Below are positions 1 to 6,939 of a stretch of DNA of 46,028 nucleotides, in pieces (within the stretch, counting starts at the first letter, position 1; each line of letters opens with the position of its first letter). The DNA is taken from contig NCEA01000041.1 in the NCBI GenBank assembly GCA_002280515.1, forward strand, positions 1 to 46,028, given 5' to 3'. The DNA comes from Rhodobacterales bacterium 32-67-9. GTDB lineage: Bacteria; Pseudomonadota; Alphaproteobacteria; Rhodobacterales; Rhodobacteraceae. A program made the translations under genes and the position numbers. The notes under the pieces are model-generated. The model was given only the letters and a program-made list of their open reading frames with translations, did not search any database and was not told the DNA's origin.

Positions 1-1
1 C

Positions 2-358
2 CACGACCTTGCCATTGTCCGCGAGGTTTGTTCGGCGGTGACGGTGATGTATCTGGGCCGTGTGGCCGAGGAAGGGGCCGCCAAACCATTGTTTTCGGAC
101 CCCGCGCACCCCTACAGTCAGGCGCTGCTGTCTGCCGTCCCATCCCCGAACCCGCTGATCGAGGCCACACGTCCCCGCATCCTGTTGCAGGGCGATCCGC
201 CATCCCCGCGCAACCCACCACCGGGCTGCCGGTTTTCCACCCGCTGCCCGGTGGTGGAGCCGCAATGCCGCCTGGCCGAACCGGGCTTGCGCCCCGTCGC
301 CCATGGCGGGGCCGCCGCGTGCCACCTTGCAGACGCAAGCGTTCATGCCATGATCTGA
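2..358 (+). CDS. Oligopeptide/dipeptide ABC transporter ATP-binding protein, C-terminal part
   Basis: The reading frame is open from the window edge, so only the last 118 residues are seen. It begins with HDLAIVREVC, the switch-histidine region just after Walker B of ABC ATPases, followed by VMYLGRVAEEG. It then carries the oligopeptide-transporter tail: HPYSQALLSAVPSPNP and a cysteine-containing stretch with GCRFSTRCP. That tail (oligo_HPY) is typical of DppD/DppF/OppD/OppF-type subunits, which energise peptide or nickel-peptide import at the inner membrane. Walker A and the signature lie outside the window. A GntR-type regulator starts 2 bases after the stop, so the two are probably co-transcribed and the regulator may control the transporter. 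Confidence 0.9.
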   Translation, partial: HDLAIVREVCSAVTVMYLGRVAEEGAAKPLFSDPAHPYSQALLSAVPSPNPLIEATRPRILLQGDPPSPRNPPPGCRFSTRCPVVEPQCRLAEPGLRPVAHGGAAACHLADASVHAMI

Positions 359-360
359 TC

Positions 361-1098
361 ATGCATGATCACGCGCCAGACATCCGACCGACAACCCTGC
401 ACGCCCGCATCCGCGCCGAGGTCGAGGCGCGCATCCTGTCGGGTGAATGGCGGCCCGGCGACCGGCTGCCGACCGAGACCGAGCTGATGGCGCGGTATGG
501 CTGTTCGCGGATGACGGTGAACAAAGCCATGGCCTCGCTGGTCGCGACCGGGCTGATCAGTCGCAACCGCCGTGCGGGAACCGTGGTCGCCCGACCCCGA
601 ATGCACGCAGCGGTGCTGAACATCCCCGACATCCGCGCTGACATCGAGGCGCGCGGTGCAAGCTACGGCTACCGACCGCTTCTGGACGAGATGCGCCCGC
701 CGTGCTGCGTGCACCTGGGGGCGGAAGGGCATCATCTGGGCCAAAGCCGGTTCGTCCGCTCGGTGCATCTGGCGGATGACAGCCCGGTGTTGATCGAAGA
801 CCGCCACATCTTTCTTGACGCTGTTCCGGCTGCCGCGACGGCCGATTTCCGCAGTGAACCACCCGGTCCATGGCTTCTGGGTCATGTGCCCTGGACCGAG
901 GCCGAGCACCGCATTGCTGCCATCGCGGCGGATGCGGTGGCAGCACGTGCCCTGGAGGTCAATTTCGGCACGCCCTGTCTTCTGGTCGAGCGTCGTACCT
1001 GGCGTGGCGAGGAAACCCTGACCATCGCCCGGCAGGTGTTTCGCGGCGATGCGTTTGATCTGACGGCCCGGTTCGGCCCCAAGCCTGATATCGGCTGA
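361..1098 (+). CDS. GntR-family transcriptional regulator with UTRA domain (HutC-like)
   Basis: This 245-residue protein has a winged-helix domain at residues 10-75, with LPTETELMARYGCSRMTVNKAM as its core, and a UTRA effector-binding domain at about 90-240. The late segment HVPWTEAEHRIAAIAAD resembles the HutC group of histidine-utilisation repressors. The frame stays open upstream, but ATG 361 follows directly on the ABC gene and begins a complete GntR domain, so the longer start is not used. Family members bind DNA until a small effector binds UTRA. The effector here is not evident; the neighbouring peptide-type transporter suggests an amino-acid or peptide substrate. The family call is sure, the HutC grouping moderate. 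Confidence 0.88.
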   Translation: MHDHAPDIRPTTLHARIRAEVEARILSGEWRPGDRLPTETELMARYGCSRMTVNKAMASLVATGLISRNRRAGTVVARPRMHAAVLNIPDIRADIEARGASYGYRPLLDEMRPPCCVHLGAEGHHLGQSRFVRSVHLADDSPVLIEDRHIFLDAVPAAATADFRSEPPGPWLLGHVPWTEAEHRIAAIAADAVAARALEVNFGTPCLLVERRTWRGEETLTIARQVFRGDAFDLTARFGPKPDIG

Positions 1099-1100
1099 GC

Positions 1101-1127
1101 CGGGGCAGCCGATTTCCGGCAGCCCCG
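1101..1127. terminator. Hairpin between convergent genes
   Basis: CGGGGC and GCCCCG form the outer stem, with inner stem GCCG/CGGC around a 5-base loop and one A/A mismatch. It starts 3 bases after the GntR stop, and the opposing gene ends at 1143. There is no clear T-run, so it may act as a two-way barrier rather than a classical intrinsic terminator. Confidence 0.5.
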
Positions 1128-1142
1128 TCCGTGTTTGGCTTG

Positions 1143-2006
1143 CTATTCCACCTCAATCATCTGTGCATATGCCCCGCCCACACGCAGGGTGACGGTGATC
1201 GGCTCATTGCCGCGATTGCGCCAGAACCAGCCGTGATTGCCCGCAAAGGGCGCGGTCATCGTGCCCTCCTGTCCGGGTGCGGCGCGCCCGTCTTCGAAGC
1301 GAACCTCGTTGGCTCCGCCGTCGTCGCCGTGCTGGCTGTAATTCACCCCGCCGCCTTCCGAGACCCATTCGAAATTGGCGACATCACCGGCTGCCATCAC
1401 CAGCTTGATTTCTTTGGCCTCAGTCGGGCCAAGGGTGAACACAACCTCATCGCGCCAGCCGGGCGCGTCTGCGACGACGGCGGGTGCTGGCGCTTCGGCA
1501 GGCTCGACCACGGTTGGCGCGGGCTCCGCGACGGCCTCGGGTTCCGGTGCAGGTGCCGCTGGTGCCGTGACGTCCGGTGCAGAGGGGGCTGTTGCCACGT
1601 CGGCACCAATGACGGCGGCGATCTGGGCAAGCTGCGCGTCGATCCGGTCAAGCCGCGCCACAACCTCGCCCGGCACAGCGGCCGAGGCTATGCCTGCTGC
1701 GGGAGCAACCGGTGCAGCGTCCTGTGCTGCCGCCTCGCCAGCAAGCTGCTGCTTGATTTCGCCCATTTCGGTCAGACCCAGAAGGCCGCCGACGCCTGTG
1801 GGGTCGATTCCGTATTCCGCTGGAAGCCAGAAGAAGGTCAGGATCGCCAAAGCCCCCCCACCGGCCATCAAGGTGCTGCGGATCAGGCCGCCGGATGTGG
1901 CCTCAACCCCTTGGACATGGCCAGCCGCGCCGGCCGGCTGCGTATAGCGCGGTTCGGCGCGCAGGGGAGGGACAGGCGCTTTGCTGATATCGAATTTCTG
2001 TTGCAT
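1143..2006 (-). CDS. Single-pass membrane-anchor protein linked to HupE-like gene
   Basis: The predicted 287-residue protein has a cytoplasmic N-terminus, one hydrophobic segment (about residues 43-62, GGLIRSTLMAGGGALAILTF), a long Ala/Pro/Glu-rich linker (about 95-180) and a C-terminal compact domain of about 100 residues. That domain resembles small beta-rich 'transmembrane anchor' proteins found beside HupE/UreJ genes. ATG 2006 is preferred over the upstream in-frame start because GGAG lies 6-7 bases before it. The upstream gene's stop is 18 bases away, so they form one operon. Molecular function is unknown. The linker suggests it presents the C-terminal domain to the periplasm, where metal-related work is likely from context. 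Confidence 0.75.
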   Translation of the reverse strand: MQQKFDISKAPVPPLRAEPRYTQPAGAAGHVQGVEATSGGLIRSTLMAGGGALAILTFFWLPAEYGIDPTGVGGLLGLTEMGEIKQQLAGEAAAQDAAPVAPAAGIASAAVPGEVVARLDRIDAQLAQIAAVIGADVATAPSAPDVTAPAAPAPEPEAVAEPAPTVVEPAEAPAPAVVADAPGWRDEVVFTLGPTEAKEIKLVMAAGDVANFEWVSEGGGVNYSQHGDDGGANEVRFEDGRAAPGQEGTMTAPFAGNHGWFWRNRGNEPITVTLRVGGAYAQMIEVE

Positions 2007-2023
2007 GTCAGTATCTCCGTTTC

Positions 2024-2749
2024 TCACGCGACGGCCAGGCCGACGAGCTGATAGCCCATCAGCGCAAAGCCCGCGGTCATCATCAGGACGTTTGCGGCAT
2101 AGGCCTGCCGCCCGAAGGAAGGTGAGGCGCGCCAGCGGGTCATCACCAGAAGGATGGCGGCGAGGGCCAGAAGTTGACCGATCTCGACGCCGACGTTGAA
2201 GGCGAGCAGATTGGGCAGAAGCCCGTCCGCCGAGATGCCATAGTCAAGGATTTTCGACGACAGCCCGAAGCCGTGCAGAAAGCCGAAGATCAGCGTCGCC
2301 ACCTTGGTATTCGGTTGCACACCGAACCAGGCGCGGAAGGCGCCAAGGTTGTCGAGCGCCTTGTAAACCACCGAAAAGCCGATGATGGCGTCGATAACAT
2401 AGCTGTTTATGCCGAAGTTGAACCAGACCCCGGCCAGCATCGTGGTCGAATGGCCGATGGCGAACAGCGTCACATAGGTGCCGATCTGTTTCATGCCGTA
2501 CAGAAAGAAGATGACCCCGAACAGGAACAGCAGGTGGTCATAGCCCGTGACCATGTGCTTGGCGCCGAGATACAGGAAGGGGATGATCTTCACCCCGGTC
2601 ACTTCCTGAATGTAGCCCTTGTCGCCAAGGGTGACGCCGTGCGCCAACGCTGGCGCTGCGGCGGTAAGAAACAGACCGAGGACGAGCAGGATCAGCGCCC
2701 ATGGAAAAGGGGCCCCTGCCGCCGTTCGGCGTAGGTTTGGAGAATTCAT
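2024..2749 (-). CDS. HupE/UreJ_2-family membrane protein
   Basis: This 241-residue integral membrane protein has a signal-like first helix (residues 15-37, ending PALAHG) and about six more hydrophobic helices. The family's histidines are present: GYDHLLFLFGVIFF and AIGHSTTMLAG, then IFGFLHGFGLSSK. HupE/UreJ proteins are linked to nickel or cobalt uptake for hydrogenase and urease. The longer HupE/UreJ_2 group is common in metal and oxidase loci without either enzyme. It sits between the His-rich small protein and the membrane-anchor protein, opposite a CsoR-type repressor and an NreB-like exporter. Nickel or cobalt is therefore the best guess for its substrate; transport itself is not proven. 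Confidence 0.85.
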   Translation of the reverse strand: MNSPNLRRTAAGAPFPWALILLVLGLFLTAAAPALAHGVTLGDKGYIQEVTGVKIIPFLYLGAKHMVTGYDHLLFLFGVIFFLYGMKQIGTYVTLFAIGHSTTMLAGVWFNFGINSYVIDAIIGFSVVYKALDNLGAFRAWFGVQPNTKVATLIFGFLHGFGLSSKILDYGISADGLLPNLLAFNVGVEIGQLLALAAILLVMTRWRASPSFGRQAYAANVLMMTAGFALMGYQLVGLAVA

Positions 2750-2795
2750 TTTGTGTCCTTGAAAGATGCGGTGTCCGTAAAAGCCTGCTGGCTTG

Positions 2796-3152
2796 TCAGA
2801 TCAGCACATCACGCGGCGGTCTTAGGGGGCCATCCCTGCTGTGCCCGTCCGCCAGCGGCATATCGTGGAAATGGACGGCGGATTGCACATCGAAGCCGGA
2901 GTTTCCCGAACCAGCCAGAATGGCGGAAGCTTGATGCTCATGGTCGGTCGCATCGTGCTGTCCGGCGCTGTCCTCGGCATGGGAATGTCCGTGGATCTGT
3001 TGGGCGAGGTCAGCCTGCTGCGCCAGATAGACTGCACCGGGCCCATGCGAAGGCAGGATCACCACCGGAGCGAGGATCAGCGCAAGCAAGAGCATAATCG
3101 CTACGGCAAATCTTGCCGCAGGTGCTGCACTTGTATTCAGGGATCGTTCCAC
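2796..3152 (-). CDS. Small His/Asp-rich exported protein
   Basis: This 118-residue protein of unknown function has one hydrophobic segment (residues 15-37) that could be an uncleaved anchor or signal. A polar part follows with clustered histidines, HGHSHAEDSAGQHDATDHEHQ (about 54-74), and FHDM near 94. The composition points to periplasmic binding of divalent metal. The start is GTG at 3152; no strong ribosome site is seen. The gene reads away from the CsoR-like repressor, and the G-tract operator lies between them, so it is probably de-repressed by metal together with HupE and the membrane-anchor gene downstream. Confidence 0.65.
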   Translation of the reverse strand: MERSLNTSAAPAARFAVAIMLLLALILAPVVILPSHGPGAVYLAQQADLAQQIHGHSHAEDSAGQHDATDHEHQASAILAGSGNSGFDVQSAVHFHDMPLADGHSRDGPLRPPRDVLI

Positions 3153-3177
3153 GCTCTGCCCGACTTCGTTGTTGTTC

Positions 3178-3196
3178 TATCCCCCCTGGGGGGTTA
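3178..3196. promoter_or_regulatory. CsoR/RcnR/DmeR-type operator
   Basis: TATCCCCCCTGGGGGGTTA is a C6-T-G6 dyad with TA ends, centred on 3187. It lies between the divergent GTG 3152 and ATG 3207. G/C tracts flanked by TA are the known recognition pattern of the CsoR/RcnR repressor family, and the gene starting 11 bases downstream encodes one. Confidence 0.75.
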
Positions 3197-3206
3197 GGTT
3201 CAATAT

Positions 3207-3464
3207 ATGACACAAGAGCACCTGCATGCAACCCACCCCGCCATCCTGACGCGGCTGAAGCGCGCCCACGGCCATATGCGCCATGTGATCGGCATGATCG
3301 AAGCGGGCGCACCTTGCCCGGATATCGCCACCCAGCTTCTGGCGGTGGAGCGGGCCATCGTCGAGGCAAAACGGACCCTGATCCATGATCACATCGACCA
3401 TTGCCTTGGGGCATCGGCGACCGGCGATCTTGCCGAGATCAAGGCCCTGACGAAACTTCTTTGA
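3207..3464 (+). CDS. CsoR/RcnR/DmeR-family metal-sensing repressor
   Basis: The 85-residue, all-helical protein belongs to the DUF156 family. Cys37, His62 and Cys66 have exactly the spacing of the Cys-His-Cys copper site of CsoR. The N-terminus HLHATH and extra His60/His65 recall the nickel/cobalt sensors RcnR and DmeR, so metal choice is uncertain: copper by the core triad, nickel or cobalt by neighbours and N-terminal histidines. Members are tetramers that leave DNA on metal binding. The operator lies just upstream and is shared with the His-rich protein/HupE operon. An NreB-like exporter starts 12 bases after the stop, so repressor and exporter are co-transcribed. Confidence 0.9.
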   Translation: MTQEHLHATHPAILTRLKRAHGHMRHVIGMIEAGAPCPDIATQLLAVERAIVEAKRTLIHDHIDHCLGASATGDLAEIKALTKLL

Positions 3465-3475
3465 AAGACGCTACG

Positions 3476-4786
3476 ATGTTGAACGTTCTTGGCAACCGGA
3501 CCTTCCGGCACCTTTTCGCGGCCCAGCTGATCGCCCTGATCGGCACCGGTCTGGCGACGGTCGCCCTTGGCCTCTTGGCCTGGCAGCTTGCGGGAGATGA
3601 CGCGGGACTGGTGCTGGGCACGGCGCTGGCGATCAAGATGGTGGCTTATGTCACGCTGGCTCCGGTGGCCGCTGCGGTGGCGGAACGCCTGCCGCGACGG
3701 GCCTTTCTGGTGGTCCTTGATCTGGTGCGGGCGGGGGTCGTCCTGTTCCTGCCCTTCGTCACCGAGGTCTGGCAGATTTATGTGCTGATCTTCTTCCTGC
3801 AGGCGGCCTCAGCGGGGTTCACTCCGGCCTTTCAAGCCACCATCCCCGACGTTCTGCCCGAGGAGAAGGACTACACCAACGCCTTGTCGCTGATGCGGCT
3901 GACCGAGGATATGGAGCAGCTCGTCAGCCCGATGCTGGCTGCTGCCCTGCTGACGGTCGTGACCTTTCCGGTTCTCTTCGGAGGAACGGTCGCCGGGTTT
4001 GTCGCCTCGGCGCTGCTGGTAGTCACGGTCGCCCTGCCTGCGCGGGCGGTAGGCGAGCCGGAGGGGTTCTGGGCTGGCGTCACCAAGGGCGCTCGGATCT
4101 ATCTGGCGACCCCCCGCCTGCGCGGGCTGATGGTGATGGAGATGTCGGTCGCCGCAGCAGGGGCGATGGTCTATGTCAACACGGTCGTTCTGGTCCAGGC
4201 CAGGCTTGGGCTCGGCGAGCCGCAGGTGGCGCTTGCTTTTGCGGCCTTCGGGGCCGGGTCGATGCTGGCGGCATTCCTGCTGCCGCGCATCCTTGATCGC
4301 CTTGCCGACCGCCCGGTCATGATCGGCGGCGCGGCACTGATGGTGGCCGGGGTTGCGCTTACATCGCTTGCCGGAAGCCTTGGCTTTTTGCTGGCGCTTT
4401 GGGCGCTTGTCGGTTTCGGGTTCTCGCTGACCCAGACCCCCATTGGCCGTATCCTGAACCGCTCGGCACGGGCCGAGGATCGGCCTGCCGTCTTTGCCGC
4501 GCAGTTTGCGCTGTCGCATGCTGCCTGGCTTGTCACCTATCCGCTGGCCGGGTGGATCGGGTCAGCCTATGGGCTGCCCGCAGCCGCTTTGGCCCTTGCG
4601 ATAGTCGGGGCCATGGCGCTTGTCGCGGTCATGGTGCTTTGGCCGTCTAAAGACCCGCAAAACCTCGCTCATGACCATGCCGACCTGCCGCCCGATCATC
4701 CTCATCTGCAAGATCATGCCGCGGAAGATCATTGCCATCCCTTCCAGATCGACGACCTGCATCGGCGCTGGCCGACGGCCACCTGA
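3476..4786 (+). CDS. MFS exporter with His-rich tail (NreB-like)
   Basis: This 436-residue major-facilitator protein has twelve predicted helices. Its cytoplasmic C-terminus is rich in His and Asp: HDHADLPPDHPHLQDHAAED, then HCHPFQ. Such a tail on an MFS protein is the mark of NreB-type nickel exporters. The family pattern and the co-transcribed metal repressor support efflux of nickel or cobalt across the inner membrane. ATG 3476 was chosen because the frame upstream overlaps the repressor gene and the protein starts there with MLNVLGNRTFRHLF, a normal MFS beginning. It is followed 5 bases later by the YqaA-like gene. Confidence 0.85.
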   Translation: MLNVLGNRTFRHLFAAQLIALIGTGLATVALGLLAWQLAGDDAGLVLGTALAIKMVAYVTLAPVAAAVAERLPRRAFLVVLDLVRAGVVLFLPFVTEVWQIYVLIFFLQAASAGFTPAFQATIPDVLPEEKDYTNALSLMRLTEDMEQLVSPMLAAALLTVVTFPVLFGGTVAGFVASALLVVTVALPARAVGEPEGFWAGVTKGARIYLATPRLRGLMVMEMSVAAAGAMVYVNTVVLVQARLGLGEPQVALAFAAFGAGSMLAAFLLPRILDRLADRPVMIGGAALMVAGVALTSLAGSLGFLLALWALVGFGFSLTQTPIGRILNRSARAEDRPAVFAAQFALSHAAWLVTYPLAGWIGSAYGLPAAALALAIVGAMALVAVMVLWPSKDPQNLAHDHADLPPDHPHLQDHAAEDHCHPFQIDDLHRRWPTAT

Positions 4787-4791
4787 CGGGA

Positions 4792-5220
4792 ATGTGGACT
4801 CTATCGACGCTGTTTCTCGCGGCCTTTGCTGCGGCAACTCTCATCCCTGCCCAATCCGAGGCCGTTCTGGTCGGCATGCTTCTGGCCGAAACGAACCCGG
4901 TGTGGCTGTTGCTGCTGGTCGCCACGACGGGCAATGTGCTGGGGTCGCTGGTCAACTGGGCGATCGGCTGGTTCCTGCAGGACCGGATGCCGGTTCGCTG
5001 GTTCCCGGTCTCGGCCGACCAGCTTGCACGCGCCCAGGGCTGGTATGCACATTGGGGCTGGTGGACTCTTTTCGGGTCGTGGCTGCCGATTGTCGGAGAT
5101 CCTTTGGTGCTGGCCGCAGGGCTGATGCGAGAGCCGCTGTGGCGCGTGGTGCTGGTGGTCACACTTGCCAAGGCGGGACGCTACATCATTTTGACCTGGG
5201 CCACGCTGCAACTGACCTGA
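4792..5220 (+). CDS. YqaA/DedA-like small membrane protein
   Basis: This 142-residue protein has about four hydrophobic segments. The pattern ATLIPAQSEAVLVGMLLA, then TGNVLGSLVNWAIGWFL, and GSWLPIVGDPLVLAAGLMR fits the YqaA branch of the VTT/DedA family, whose members are thought to act in lipid flipping or membrane stress tolerance. ATG 4792 lies 5 bases after the exporter stop with a GGG just before it; an earlier in-frame start would overlap the exporter tail. Co-transcription with the metal exporter suggests an envelope role under metal stress, which is inference. Confidence 0.8.
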   Translation: MWTLSTLFLAAFAAATLIPAQSEAVLVGMLLAETNPVWLLLLVATTGNVLGSLVNWAIGWFLQDRMPVRWFPVSADQLARAQGWYAHWGWWTLFGSWLPIVGDPLVLAAGLMREPLWRVVLVVTLAKAGRYIILTWATLQLT

Positions 5221-5223
5221 GCT

Positions 5224-5550
5224 TCAGCCTGCCCGGGGTGCCCACAGGATTATCGCCGCGCCAAAGAGAACAATCGCGGCCCCCGTTAGATCCCAGGCGT
5301 CTGGTTTGCGTCCCTCTGCCAGCCACAGCCAGACCAGCGAGGCCGCAACGTATACCCCGCCATAGGCCGCATAGGCGCGACCGGCATAGTCGGATGGGGC
5401 GAAGGTCAAGAGCCAGGCAAACGCGGCAAGACTAACCAGACCCGGCAAAAGCCAGATGGCGCTTGCCCCTTGCCGCATCCACGCCCAGAACGCGAAGCAC
5501 CCGGCAATTTCGGCCAGAGCCGCGCCTGCAAAGATGAAAATCGTGGTCAT
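5224..5550 (-). CDS. YnfA-family (UPF0060) membrane protein
   Basis: At 108 residues with four transmembrane helices, it matches the usual length of YnfA proteins. Characteristic stretches are [29 protein letters not shown] and [16 protein letters not shown]. YnfA belongs to the small-multidrug-resistance superfamily and can export cationic compounds. It is often carried on metal-resistance islands, where its substrate is unknown. The gene converges on the YqaA-like gene with only 3 bases between stops. Confidence 0.9.
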   Translation of the reverse strand: MTTIFIFAGAALAEIAGCFAFWAWMRQGASAIWLLPGLVSLAAFAWLLTFAPSDYAGRAYAAYGGVYVAASLVWLWLAEGRKPDAWDLTGAAIVLFGAAIILWAPRAG

Positions 5551-5583
5551 CGTACCCTTTGATCTGTCGAAGGGTCCTGACGA

Positions 5584-5904
5584 TCACATCGGGCTATCGA
5601 CCTGCTGTTTTGCGGGCAGATTGCAGCTTGCCCCGGTGTTGCATCCGCCGCCGGGTGCACATCCGCAAGTTCTGGCCACGATACGCCGACGCTTCCAGAC
5701 GATGTAGCCCGCAATCCCGGTTGTTGTCAAAAGCGCCAGCCCTGCTAATTCCCCCCATTCCGCCCACGCGGCGGCACCGCCCGCCAACGCTCCGCCCCCA
5801 AGAATGAGCGGCAGGACAAGTGGCGCGCAGCAGGCGGCACAGGCCAGCCCAGCGGTGCCGTAGAGCGCAAACTTGCTGCGGCTTCGGGTAACTTCGGTCG
5901 TCAT
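5584..5904 (-). CDS. MerT-like small membrane metal-transport protein
   Basis: This 106-residue protein has two to three hydrophobic helices. The first contains a cysteine cluster, GLACAACCAPLVLPLILG, comparable to the vicinal Cys pair in helix 1 of MerT. The C-terminal tail is also Cys-rich: CGCAPGGGCNTGASC. These features suggest binding and passage of a soft metal such as mercury, zinc or lead. ATG 5904 is chosen over GTG 5907 because AAGGAG sits 6 bases upstream. The gene is divergent from a MerR regulator, with a 19-base-spacer MerR promoter in front. No mercuric reductase is present here, so detoxification would depend on other genes or the metal is not mercury. Confidence 0.7.
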   Translation of the reverse strand: MTTEVTRSRSKFALYGTAGLACAACCAPLVLPLILGGGALAGGAAAWAEWGELAGLALLTTTGIAGYIVWKRRRIVARTCGCAPGGGCNTGASCNLPAKQQVDSPM

Positions 5905-5934
5905 CACATGCTCCTTGATTGTCAGCCAGGATGC

Positions 5935-5965
5935 AGCCTACTTCTTCAAGTAACTTGAAGGGCAA
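5935..5965 (-). promoter_or_regulatory. MerR-type promoter/operator for the MerT-like gene
   Basis: Read on the minus strand, -35 TTGCCC and -10 TAGGCT are separated by 19 bases, the over-long spacer activated by MerR proteins. The spacer holds the 17-base perfect dyad CTTCAAGTAACTTGAAG (5944-5960). The adjacent divergent gene encodes a MerR-family protein. Confidence 0.75.
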
Positions 5966-5982
5966 TAGCCCATTTGCAGATA

Positions 5983-6396
5983 ATGGGTAGAACCGTGCTG
6001 ACCATTCTTCAGATCGCCAAACGCACCGGGCTGACCGCCCCCACGATCCGGTATTACGAAGAGATCGGCATCCTGCCCGAACCCGAGCGAAGCCCGGCAG
6101 GACAAAGGCGCTACAGCGCCAGTGATGTGGAGCGACTGACCTTCGTGCGCCGCTGCCGCGATTTCGGCTTCTCTTTGCAACAGGTCCGTGAGTTGCTTGG
6201 CCTGCGCCTGTCACCGGCGACCGATTGCGGTGCGGTGCGGACAATCAGCCAGTCTCATCTGGAGGCGATAGACGAAAAGCTTCGGCAATTGACCGAGTTC
6301 AGAACGCAGGTCGCAAGGTTCGTTCAGTCCTGCGATCAGACATGTACTGGTGGCCCGGCGACGGAATGCTGCATCTTCGAGGCAATAGTAGGCTAG
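5983..6396 (+). CDS. MerR-family metal-responsive regulator
   Basis: The 137-residue protein has an N-terminal MerR winged helix (IAKRTGLTAPTIRYYEEIGI), a long dimerisation helix (about 85-115) and a Cys-rich end. Counting from ATG 5983, cysteines fall at 82, 117, 121, 129 and 130, in the region where MerR, ZntR and CadR hold metal. Several starts are possible (TTG 5974, ATG 5983, GTG 5995) and none has a strong ribosome site. The protein should activate the divergent MerT-like gene by untwisting its 19-base-spacer promoter. Its stop overlaps that of the convergent second MerR gene by 4 bases. Metal specificity cannot be read with confidence. Confidence 0.88.
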   Translation: MGRTVLTILQIAKRTGLTAPTIRYYEEIGILPEPERSPAGQRRYSASDVERLTFVRRCRDFGFSLQQVRELLGLRLSPATDCGAVRTISQSHLEAIDEKLRQLTEFRTQVARFVQSCDQTCTGGPATECCIFEAIVG

Positions 6397-6851
6397 GGGG
6401 CGTCTTGGCCTTGTCGTGCTTCGCCATGCCCGTGATGATGGTGGTCGGTCGCGCAAAGGGAATGATCGCCCAGCACTTCAATCACCCTGCAATCCGCAAT
6501 GCATCCGCCTGCACATTGCAGCACCATGCGCTCGAGCTCCGCTTTCAGCGCGGTCAGGCGCAATATGCGACTTTCGACCTCGCGTAGCTGCGCCTTGGCG
6601 ATGGCATCGGCGGCAGCGCAGGACTGGTCGGGTTTGTCCGAAAGGCTGAGCAGGTCGCGGATCGCCTCGAGTGTGAAGCCAAGGTCGCGGGCGTGCCGAA
6701 TGAACGCAAGCCGCTCCAGCGCCTTGCGGTTATAGAGCCTCTGTTTACCAGCACTACGTTCTGCCTCGGGCAAGAGGCCGATCTGCTCGTAATAGCGGAT
6801 CGTCGGCACCTTCACCCCGGCCTGTGCCCCGAGCTTCCCTATGGTCAGCAT
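6393..6851 (-). CDS. MerR-family regulator, PbrR/CadR/ZntR type
   Basis: The 152-residue protein opens with the MerR helix-turn-helix (LGAQAGVKVPTIRYYEQIGL). Cys78, Cys113 and Cys121 match the Zn/Cd/Pb-binding positions of ZntR, CadR and PbrR, with extra Cys117 and Cys133. The C-terminus carries a His run (DHHHHGHGE), as seen in CadR. ATG 6851 begins a complete domain, and the longer open frame upstream would run into the divergent ATPase promoter. It faces the P-type ATPase gene, with a PbrR-like operator between them. It most likely activates that operon on excess zinc, cadmium or lead. Confidence 0.9.
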   Translation of the reverse strand: MLTIGKLGAQAGVKVPTIRYYEQIGLLPEAERSAGKQRLYNRKALERLAFIRHARDLGFTLEAIRDLLSLSDKPDQSCAAADAIAKAQLREVESRILRLTALKAELERMVLQCAGGCIADCRVIEVLGDHSLCATDHHHHGHGEARQGQDAP

Positions 6852-6861
6852 CAGATTTCCC

Positions 6862-6892
6862 TTGAAGCTATAGTTGCTAGAGACATTAAGTC
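6862..6892 (+). promoter_or_regulatory. PbrR/CadR-type promoter of the P-type ATPase operon
   Basis: -35 TTGAAG (6862-6867), a 19-base spacer with dyad CTATAGTTGCTAGAG, and -10 TAAGTC (6887-6892). The spacer dyad closely resembles known PbrR-type operators (CTATAGT..CTAGAG). It lies between the divergent MerR gene and the ATPase. Confidence 0.8.
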
Positions 6893-6939
6893 TCTGATTC
6901 GATGAAGGCAACTGCCCTACACGGGGCCGGGAGAATGTG

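Noticed and set aside
28-360. N-terminal extension of the GntR frame
   Set aside because: It lies over the ABC ATPase end in another frame and encodes no domain; the GntR fold starts at 361.
5584-6396. Complete mercury-resistance (mer) operon
   Set aside because: Only a MerT-like protein and a MerR-family gene are present; no MerP or MerA.
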